A stretch of 42,703 nt of DNA, taken from the NCBI GenBank assembly GCA_017412675.1, contig JAFPWV010000019.1, forward strand, positions 1-42,703, written 5' to 3'. A model generated the notes under the pieces. That model searched no databases. It was not told the origin of the DNA and was given only the letters and a program-made list of their open reading frames with translations. Shown here in pieces: positions 32,592-39,262 of this stretch; positions within the stretch are counted from its first letter, which is position 1, and every line of letters starts with the position of its first letter. A program made the translations under genes and the position numbers. This stretch comes from Clostridia bacterium. GTDB lineage: Bacteria > Bacillota > Clostridia > Oscillospirales > CAG-272.

Positions 32592-34874
32592 ATGGTAATG
32601 TGTTCAAGGTGCCACAAGCGCGTGGCAGTTGTATTTCTCCGCACCATCAAGGACGGCGCGGAAACGCAGGACGGCTTCTGCATCAAGTGCGCGCGGGAAC
32701 TCGGGATCAAGCAGATCGACGACGTGATCGCGCAGACGGGCCTCGACGACGAGACGATCGAGCGGCTCAACGGCGAAATGCTCTCCATGATGGAGAACGG
32801 CGATTTGGCGAACAACCCGGAAAACGCGGACGGGCGCGCGCCGCTCTTCAATTTCTCCAAGCTCATGGGCGAGGGGCAGAAGAGCGAGAAGAAAAAGAAA
32901 AAAGCCGACAAAAAGGATGAGCCGGAGGAGCCGGAATACCGCTACCTCTCGACCTATACGACCAATCTGACCGAGAGGGCGCGGGAAGGCAAGCTCGACC
33001 GCATCGTCGGACGCGAGCGCGAAATGGAGCGCGTGATCCAGATCCTGAGCCGCCGGCAGAAGAACAACCCGTGCCTGATCGGCGAACCCGGCGTCGGCAA
33101 GACCGCGATCGCGGAAGCGCTGGCCCAGCGGATCGCGGACAACCGGGTGCCGTACAAGCTGAAAAACGTGGACGTCTGCCTTGTGGATTTGACCGCGCTC
33201 GTCGCCGGGACGCAGTTCCGCGGGCAGTTTGAATCGCGCGTACAGGGACTTCTGCGCGACGTGACCGAGCGGGGCAACGTGATCCTCGTGATCGACGAGG
33301 TCCACAACATCGTGGGCGTGGGCGACGCCGAGGGCTCAATGAACGCGGCGAACATCCTCAAGCCCGCGCTCTCCCGGGGTGAGATCCAGGTCATTGGCGC
33401 GACGACCTTGACGGAGTACCGCAAGTACATCGAAAAGGACACCGCGCTCGAGAGACGCTTCCAGCCCGTCATGGTGAACGAGCCGTCGGTCGCGGACACG
33501 GTGGAGATCCTCCGCGGCGTCAAGAAGTATTACGAGGATTACCACGGCGTGAAGATCGCGGACGCACTGCTCGATGCGGCGGCATCCCTGTCCGAGCGCT
33601 ATATCACGGACCGGTATCTGCCGGATAAGGCGATCGATCTGATCGACGAGGCGGCGGCGCACATCGCGGTGAACTCGCCCGAGCTGGCGGAGCGTCACGA
33701 GCTGGCGGACCGCCGGGTCGAAGTCGAGCGCGAGCAGGCCGATCTCGAAAACGAGATCAACGCGGGGGACACCTCGAAGGAGGATCCCGCCGCTCTGGAA
33801 GAGCGCTACAAGCGGCTCGCGGACCTCAAGGCGGAAGAGCTGCGCGTCGAAAAGCGGCTGCGCTATCTCGACGAGGTGTGCGGCAACATCCGCATGAAGG
33901 AATCCGACCTCGCGGACGTGATCGAGATCTGGACGGGCGTCCCGGCCTCGACCATCGCGGAGAGCGAATACGAAAAGCTCGAGAAGCTCGACGAGCGGCT
34001 CCGCGCCCGGATCGTCGGGCAGGACGAAGCGGTGGACGCGGTGGCGAGAGCGGTGCGGCGCGGCCGGGTGGGCGTGTCGTACAAGCGCAAGCCCGTGTCG
34101 TTCATCTTCGCGGGCCCGACCGGCGTGGGCAAGACGGAGCTTGTGAAGGTGCTCGCGGCGGATCTCTTCTCGTCGCCGGAGACCCTCATCCGCCTCGACA
34201 TGAGCGAATTCATGGACAAGTTCTCGGTGAGCCGCCTCGTGGGGTCGCCTCCGGGCTATGTCGGCTATGACGACGCGGGCCAGCTGACGGAGAAGATCCG
34301 CCGCCGCCCGTACTCGGTCAACCTCTTCGTCGAGATCGAGAAGGCGCACCCGGACGTGATGAACATCCTCCTCCAGATCCTCGACGACGGGATCATCACG
34401 GACTCGCACGGCAAGCAGGTGGATTTCACGAACACGATCATCGTGATGACGACGAACGCGGGGAGCACGTACGCGCAGAACAAGCCGGGCTTCACGTCGA
34501 ATCCGAAGGGCTTGACGGAGGACAAGACGAAGCGCGCGCTCGAGGACTTCCTCCGTCCGGAATTTCTGAACCGCGTGGACGAGATCATCACCTTCAACGC
34601 CCTGACCGAGGAGAACTTCCGCGGCATCGCGTCCCTCATGCTCGGCGATCTCAAAGCCCTGCTCGAAAAGAAGGGCATCGACGCCCACTTCACGGACGAG
34701 GCGCGGGATCTCGTCGCGGAGAAATCCTATTCGGCGAAGTACGGCGCGCGCAACATGCGGCGGTATATCCAGACCGAGATCGAGGACCGGATCGCCGAGC
34801 GCCTGATCGCTGCCCGCGGGGAAGTCTCCGCCCTCACCATCGACGTGCGGGACGGGAAGATCACGGTGGAATGA
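32592..34874 (+). CDS. clpE: ClpE-like AAA+ unfoldase with altered second Walker B
   Basis: A 760-residue double-AAA+ ATPase. The N terminus has a Cys4 zinc module (Cys4, Cys7, Cys30, Cys33), as in ClpE, and lacks the repeat N-domain of ClpC. A Lys-rich linker (about 98-112) leads to NBD1: Walker A GEPGVGKT (164-171) and Walker B with Asp235-Glu236. A coiled-coil middle region (about 375-425) follows. NBD2 has Walker A GPTGVGKT (508-515), but its Walker B reads NLFVEIEKAHPD: Val580 replaces the Asp of the usual LFDE, while Glu581 remains. A PGF tripeptide (632-634) sits where ClpP-binding loops normally lie. Its usual role is unfolding proteins for ClpP; NBD2 may be impaired. Only a weak ribosome binding site is seen. 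Confidence 0.9.
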   Translation: MVMCSRCHKRVAVVFLRTIKDGAETQDGFCIKCARELGIKQIDDVIAQTGLDDETIERLNGEMLSMMENGDLANNPENADGRAPLFNFSKLMGEGQKSEKKKKKADKKDEPEEPEYRYLSTYTTNLTERAREGKLDRIVGREREMERVIQILSRRQKNNPCLIGEPGVGKTAIAEALAQRIADNRVPYKLKNVDVCLVDLTALVAGTQFRGQFESRVQGLLRDVTERGNVILVIDEVHNIVGVGDAEGSMNAANILKPALSRGEIQVIGATTLTEYRKYIEKDTALERRFQPVMVNEPSVADTVEILRGVKKYYEDYHGVKIADALLDAAASLSERYITDRYLPDKAIDLIDEAAAHIAVNSPELAERHELADRRVEVEREQADLENEINAGDTSKEDPAALEERYKRLADLKAEELRVEKRLRYLDEVCGNIRMKESDLADVIEIWTGVPASTIAESEYEKLEKLDERLRARIVGQDEAVDAVARAVRRGRVGVSYKRKPVSFIFAGPTGVGKTELVKVLAADLFSSPETLIRLDMSEFMDKFSVSRLVGSPPGYVGYDDAGQLTEKIRRRPYSVNLFVEIEKAHPDVMNILLQILDDGIITDSHGKQVDFTNTIIVMTTNAGSTYAQNKPGFTSNPKGLTEDKTKRALEDFLRPEFLNRVDEIITFNALTEENFRGIASLMLGDLKALLEKKGIDAHFTDEARDLVAEKSYSAKYGARNMRRYIQTEIEDRIAERLIAARGEVSALTIDVRDGKITVE

Positions 34875-34966
34875 CCGCCTGATGCAGAGCTGAAACCGCT
34901 TGCGGTTCCTCCCCCTGTTCACGCTTTCTCTCTTCATTGTTCACTTTTCGCAAGAAGGAGGCTCCG

Positions 34967-37807
34967 ATGAACCTGTCCAATTCCTGGCACCTCTTGGATA
35001 ACGGCGAGGTGCTCCGGCTCCTCGAGTCGGATATGTATCAGGGCCTCTCGTCGAAGGAGGCGAAAAAACGCCGCCGCGCCTCCGGCTCCAACAACGTGTG
35101 GCATGTGAAGCGCACCCCCGCCGGGGAAGTCGTGCTCTCCGCCCTCTTCGATCTGCCGACGCTCCTTTTGGCAGTCAGCGCGGGCGCCGCCGCCATCTTC
35201 GACAAGCGCTTTGAAGCGGGCGCGATCGCTGCGGTCCTCGTCGCGGGGGCTCTGCTCCGGACGGCAGCCGCCGTGCGCGCCAACCGCATTCTCGAGGACA
35301 TGGCCCGCGAGCGCATCCCGCACTCCTCCGTCATCCGCGACGGACGCATCCACCTCCTCCCTGCCGAGGAGATCGTCCCCGGCGACATCATCTTCCTCGA
35401 GGCGGGCGACACCGTCCCCTGCGACGGGAGAGTCATGACCGGCGAGGACGCCGTCGTCAGCGAGCGCGGGATCACCGAGAACAACCTCCCGGTCCATAAA
35501 TTCAACACCGTCATCGCGACCGACGCCGACAGCGGGGAGATCCCCTGCGAATTCCGCTCGAATATGCTCTTCGCCGGGTCGCTCGTGCTGTCCGGATCCG
35601 TGCGCATCGCCGCGACTGCCTGCGGAGACGGCACCCTCGTCTCGATGAAGCAGGGCGGCGTGACCGTCGAGGCCGAACACAGCTTTCCCCTCGTCGAGCG
35701 CCTGCGCAGGTCGGGCCGCACGGTCAGTCTGTGTATGCTCGCGGCCGTCCTCGTGCTCACCGTCCTCTCCCTTTTCGTGGGGGACGGCTTCACCCTGCCC
35801 GACGTCTTCCTCTGCACCATGGCGATGGCCGTCGCCGCGATGAGCGAGTTCATGCCCGCCGTCGCGTCGATCATCCTGGCTTCCGCCGTGCGGGACGCAG
35901 CGTCCGGGAGGGAGCCTGTCGGGTGGCGCGACGCCGTGAAGAGACGTCTTGACGATGCCAAGAACACCGTGCGGGGCAGGGAAGACGAGATCCGTGCCGC
36001 GAGCCGCGCCGTGTTCCGCGATCCGTCCCGCATGGAGGAGGTCGCATACCCCGACGCCGTCGTCTTCTGCGGCACCGAATTCTTCAAATCCGGCAACGCG
36101 GAGCTCCTTGCCTACCGCTTCCGCGGAACCTATACCGGCATCGACGAGCGCGGCGGGGATCCGTCGGAGCTTTTGGCCCTCGCGCTCGCCGCAACCTCGC
36201 AGACCGCGTCGCGGAGTGCATCGCGCGGCGGGGAAAAGACGGGCATGTCCGCGGGCGGCAGACGCTCCCTGTCCCATAAGGCCGCCGGACGTGCCGCACT
36301 GGTTTCCGCTGCGGCGGACGCCTGCGTGCATCGGACGGGCAAGCCCATCGGCTACGGGTTCGCGCTCGCGGATCACCGCGATTCGACCGACCGGATGGCG
36401 ATGAACTGCGAGGTCTCCCTTGCGGAGGCGGGCGGAGAACTGTGGGCGGTGGCCTGCGGCGCGCTCGGTGACGTTTTGGCCTGCTGCTCGACCGTGGAGA
36501 CCGCGTCCGGGGCGATCCCGCTGACGGACGATGAGCGGCGGAAATACTTCGCCGAAGCGGCGGCACTCGAATTCGGCGGCGCGCGCGTGCTGGCAGTCGC
36601 CCGTCGGACCTCGCCCTATCCGCAGCTCAACCGGCTCGCGGTCCTGACGCAGGCGATGAGCTTCACGGGCTTCTTCGCCGTCGCGCTGGAACCCGAGGAA
36701 GGCGCGCGGGAGAGCATCGCGTTTCTGAAGGAAAGCCGCGTCTGCCCGATCCTCTTCACGGAGACACCCGAAGAGGACCGGTATTACGGCACCCGGATCG
36801 GGCTTTTCGAGCGCGACACGCCCGTGATCCCGTTCGCGGAATGGAACGCGATCCGGGCGAAGGAGGTCCTCTCCGGGAGTGAGAACGACCGCCGCGGGGT
36901 GATCGTGTCCTTCGAGGACATCGGCGACCAGTACCTCGGCGGCGCGTATGTGCAGGCCATGACGGCGCTCGGCGCAGCGGACGGGGATGCCGTCACGGCA
37001 GCGGTCGGGCGGGAAGCCTGGGATGCCGGCGCGCTCGGACGGGCGGATTTCGGCTTTGCCGTGACCCGCTCGAAGATCCGCGCAGTCCCGGATGCCCTTG
37101 CGCGCAACGCAGCGGCGGTGATCTGGCCGGGCGACGGATGCGCGGCGGGATACGGCGGTCTGGACGGCGTCCGGGGCGCGGTCCGCACGGCGCAGCGGGT
37201 GCTCGCAAATACCGAAACGGCGAAATTCTATCTGACGGCCTCGCAATGCGCGCGGCTTCTCACGGTCCTCGCGGCGATCCTCGGATGGATCCCGCTGCTC
37301 GGAGCGGTGTTCCTCCTCGTGTGGGGCCTGATCTTCGACTTTGCCGCGATGCTCGTGATGGCGTTCGACCGCGACGGAAAACCTCCCCGGGCCCGCCCCA
37401 CGGAGGAAACGGACCGGCGGCGCACGCGGTTTGCGATCGTGTCGGGGCTTCTCTGGGGATTGCCCCTCGCGGCCCTGCCGATCCTCTTCCGGTATGCGCC
37501 GGCGCTTTCGGAGCTCTGGTCCCCGGAGAGCGCGCGGGCGATGCTGTCCTCCGCGGCGATTTTGTCGGGACTGGCGTTTTCGGCGGAATGCGGCGCGAAC
37601 GGGAGCCTCTTTTTGAAGCGGGAATTCAACCTCGCGCAGGCGATCTTTGCGCTGACCTCGGCGGCGTTTGCGGCGTGGATCCTCTTCTCGTCCGTAGGCG
37701 CGTCGATCGTCGGCGGGGTGCCGTGCGGCGCGGAAGGACTCTGTGCAGTCCTCCCGGCGGCGTTCGTGCTGCTCGCGGCGGAGATCCGGAAAGCGGTGAA
37801 GAAGTGA
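34967..37807 (+). CDS. Degenerate P-type (cation) ATPase-like membrane protein
   Basis: A 946-residue protein with the full P2-ATPase plan: two N-terminal helices (about 53-100), an actuator domain with PGDIIFLEAGDTVPCDGR (138-155), helices M3-M4 (about 252-310), a cytoplasmic P/N region (about 310-750) and about six C-terminal helices. All catalytic motifs are changed: TGES reads TENN (170-173); PEGLP reads SEFMP (293-297); the DKTGT site reads VVFCGTEFF (365-373); KGAPE reads CGALG (497-501); MITGD reads LFTET (596-600); GDGVND reads GREAWD (681-686). Acidic residues remain in M4 (Glu294) and in the M6 region (Asp791). It cannot form the phospho-aspartate and is probably a pseudoenzyme; its function is unknown. 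AAGGAGG (34955-34961) fixes the start. It follows the ClpE-like gene by 92 bases. Confidence 0.85.
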   Translation: MNLSNSWHLLDNGEVLRLLESDMYQGLSSKEAKKRRRASGSNNVWHVKRTPAGEVVLSALFDLPTLLLAVSAGAAAIFDKRFEAGAIAAVLVAGALLRTAAAVRANRILEDMARERIPHSSVIRDGRIHLLPAEEIVPGDIIFLEAGDTVPCDGRVMTGEDAVVSERGITENNLPVHKFNTVIATDADSGEIPCEFRSNMLFAGSLVLSGSVRIAATACGDGTLVSMKQGGVTVEAEHSFPLVERLRRSGRTVSLCMLAAVLVLTVLSLFVGDGFTLPDVFLCTMAMAVAAMSEFMPAVASIILASAVRDAASGREPVGWRDAVKRRLDDAKNTVRGREDEIRAASRAVFRDPSRMEEVAYPDAVVFCGTEFFKSGNAELLAYRFRGTYTGIDERGGDPSELLALALAATSQTASRSASRGGEKTGMSAGGRRSLSHKAAGRAALVSAAADACVHRTGKPIGYGFALADHRDSTDRMAMNCEVSLAEAGGELWAVACGALGDVLACCSTVETASGAIPLTDDERRKYFAEAAALEFGGARVLAVARRTSPYPQLNRLAVLTQAMSFTGFFAVALEPEEGARESIAFLKESRVCPILFTETPEEDRYYGTRIGLFERDTPVIPFAEWNAIRAKEVLSGSENDRRGVIVSFEDIGDQYLGGAYVQAMTALGAADGDAVTAAVGREAWDAGALGRADFGFAVTRSKIRAVPDALARNAAAVIWPGDGCAAGYGGLDGVRGAVRTAQRVLANTETAKFYLTASQCARLLTVLAAILGWIPLLGAVFLLVWGLIFDFAAMLVMAFDRDGKPPRARPTEETDRRRTRFAIVSGLLWGLPLAALPILFRYAPALSELWSPESARAMLSSAAILSGLAFSAECGANGSLFLKREFNLAQAIFALTSAAFAAWILFSSVGASIVGGVPCGAEGLCAVLPAAFVLLAAEIRKAVKK

Positions 37808-37838
37808 ATTCGGAATGAAGAATTCAGAATGAAGAATG

Positions 37839-37885
37839 AAACGGTCGTGAAGCTGTATATCCCGTACAGCCGCACGACCGTTTTA
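37839..37885. terminator. Bidirectional terminator between convergent genes
   Basis: An 11-bp perfect stem (37839-37849 with 37873-37883), with a second nested stem GCTGTA/TACAGC inside it. T runs follow on the plus strand (TTTTAATT) and more weakly on the minus strand. It separates the P-type-ATPase-like gene from the activase genes. A direct repeat of GAATGAAGAATTC-like sequence lies just before it (37813-37839). Confidence 0.75.
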
Positions 37886-37901
37886 ATTCATGGAGATTCT
37901 C

Positions 37902-39170
37902 TTAATCTTCGCTCTTCACTCTTTCCGCTTCCCGCGCCGCCGAGAGCATCAGCTTCAGGCGGTTTTCCTGATTCACCGCCGAGGTGCCCGGGTCGTAGTC
38001 GATCGCCACGATGTTCGCCCCCGGGATCGCCTCCTTGATCGGCTTCATCATGCCCTTGCCGCAGATGTGATTCGGCAGGCATCCGAACGGCTGGGTGCAG
38101 ACGATGTTCATCACGCCGGAATCGCAGAGCTCCAGCATCTCCGCCGAGAGGAGCCAGCCCTCGCCCATCTTCGTGCCGTAGCCGATGAAGTCCTTCGTCA
38201 GCTGCATCGTGTGGTCGAACGGCGTCATCGGGCGGAACGTCCCCTCTTCCCGGATCGCGGCGATCAGGTCCCGCTGCTTCGAGAGCAGGAACCGGTAGGC
38301 GATCTTGGAGAGCAGGTATTTCGTGCGCGAATGCGTCTTCGGGTAGAGCTTGTAATCGATGATCCCGTTGCACACGCAGTAGTTGAAGAAGTCGAGCAGG
38401 CCGGGCATCACGACCTCGGCGCCTTCGGATTCGAGGAATTTCTCGAGCCCGTTGTTCCCGAGCGGGGAGAATTTCACATAGATCTCCCCGACGATCCCGA
38501 CCCGAACGACCTCCGGACGCTCCACGCGCGGAATGGCCGCAAAGTCGCGCACGATCGCGGCATAGTTCTTTTTGATGTGCCCGTAGGAGATCGTGCGGCG
38601 GGCGAGCTCCCCGACGAGGGTCTCGGTCCAGCGCGTACAGAGCGCATCCGCCGCGCCCTTTTCCGCCTCGTAGGGACGCACCTGATTCGCAAGGGCCATC
38701 ATCAGGTCCCCGTAGAGGACGCCGTAGGCCATGCGGTGGTAGAGCGGGATCGAATTCCGGAAGCCCGGGTGCCGCTCGATCCCCGCGAGGGAGAGCGGGA
38801 TCACCGGGACATAGGCCATCCCCGCGTTTTCGAGCGCCTTGCGCATCAGGGAGACATAGTTCGAGGCCCGGCACCCGCCGCCCGTCTGGAAGAGCATCAG
38901 GGCGCATATGTGCGGGTCGTACTTCCCGGAGAAGAGCGCGTCGAGCATCTGCCCGATCACGAGGATCGCGGGGTAGCAGGTGTCGTTGTGGACGTATTTC
39001 TGCCCGGTCTCCGCGAGGTGCGGGCCGGTCGTCTCGAGCAGGACGGCGTGATAGCCGTCGTTTTCGAGGATGCGCTTCACCAGCTTGAAGTGGATGGGAA
39101 GCATGTTGGGGATGAGGATCGTGTGGGTCGACTTCATCTCCGCCGTGAATTGGACGTAATTGTGTTTCAT
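37902..39170 (-). CDS. 2-hydroxyacyl-CoA dehydratase activase, C-terminal component
   Basis: A 422-residue cytoplasmic protein that matches the C-terminal third of the large acyl-CoA dehydratase activase proteins (about 1,400 residues) of Firmicutes. Landmarks are NDTCYPAILVIGQML (near residue 62), LMLFQTGGGCRASNY (near 91), a KFSPLGNNGLEKFL segment (near 233) and CTQPFGCLPNHICGKGM (near 357), where the cysteines probably bind an Fe-S cluster or contact the dehydratase. The parent family resembles 2-hydroxyglutaryl-CoA dehydratase components. Here it is a separate gene starting 80 bases after the stop of the N-terminal component; together they total about 1,411 residues. Only a distant AAGGAAA precedes the ATG. 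No dehydratase A/B subunit gene is visible nearby. Confidence 0.8.
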   Translation of the reverse strand: MKHNYVQFTAEMKSTHTILIPNMLPIHFKLVKRILENDGYHAVLLETTGPHLAETGQKYVHNDTCYPAILVIGQMLDALFSGKYDPHICALMLFQTGGGCRASNYVSLMRKALENAGMAYVPVIPLSLAGIERHPGFRNSIPLYHRMAYGVLYGDLMMALANQVRPYEAEKGAADALCTRWTETLVGELARRTISYGHIKKNYAAIVRDFAAIPRVERPEVVRVGIVGEIYVKFSPLGNNGLEKFLESEGAEVVMPGLLDFFNYCVCNGIIDYKLYPKTHSRTKYLLSKIAYRFLLSKQRDLIAAIREEGTFRPMTPFDHTMQLTKDFIGYGTKMGEGWLLSAEMLELCDSGVMNIVCTQPFGCLPNHICGKGMMKPIKEAIPGANIVAIDYDPGTSAVNQENRLKLMLSAAREAERVKSED

Positions 39171-39227
39171 GACCGAATGCCTGTTTCCTTGAAATCCGAA
39201 TCGGCGGATATCTGCCTCAGCTCCTCA

Positions 39228-39262
39228 GCGGTGCTCTCGACCCGGAACGTTCAGAGCACCGC
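39228..39262 (-). repeat. Inverted repeat across the stop of the large activase gene
   Basis: GCGGTGCTCT at 39228-39237 and AGAGCACCGC at 39253-39262 form a perfect 10-bp stem with a 15-base loop. It covers the stop codon of the large activase gene and lies about 60 bases before the start of the smaller one. No T run follows on the minus strand, so it is unlikely to be a terminator; it could slow ribosomes or protect mRNA ends. Confidence 0.6.

Noticed and set aside
34934-37246. Very long open frame on the minus strand opposite the P-type-ATPase-like gene
   Set aside because: Its translation is low-complexity Arg/Gly/Asp/His-rich sequence with no recognisable domain, as expected for the mirror frame of GC-rich coding DNA; the plus-strand gene has a strong ribosome binding site and clear family structure.
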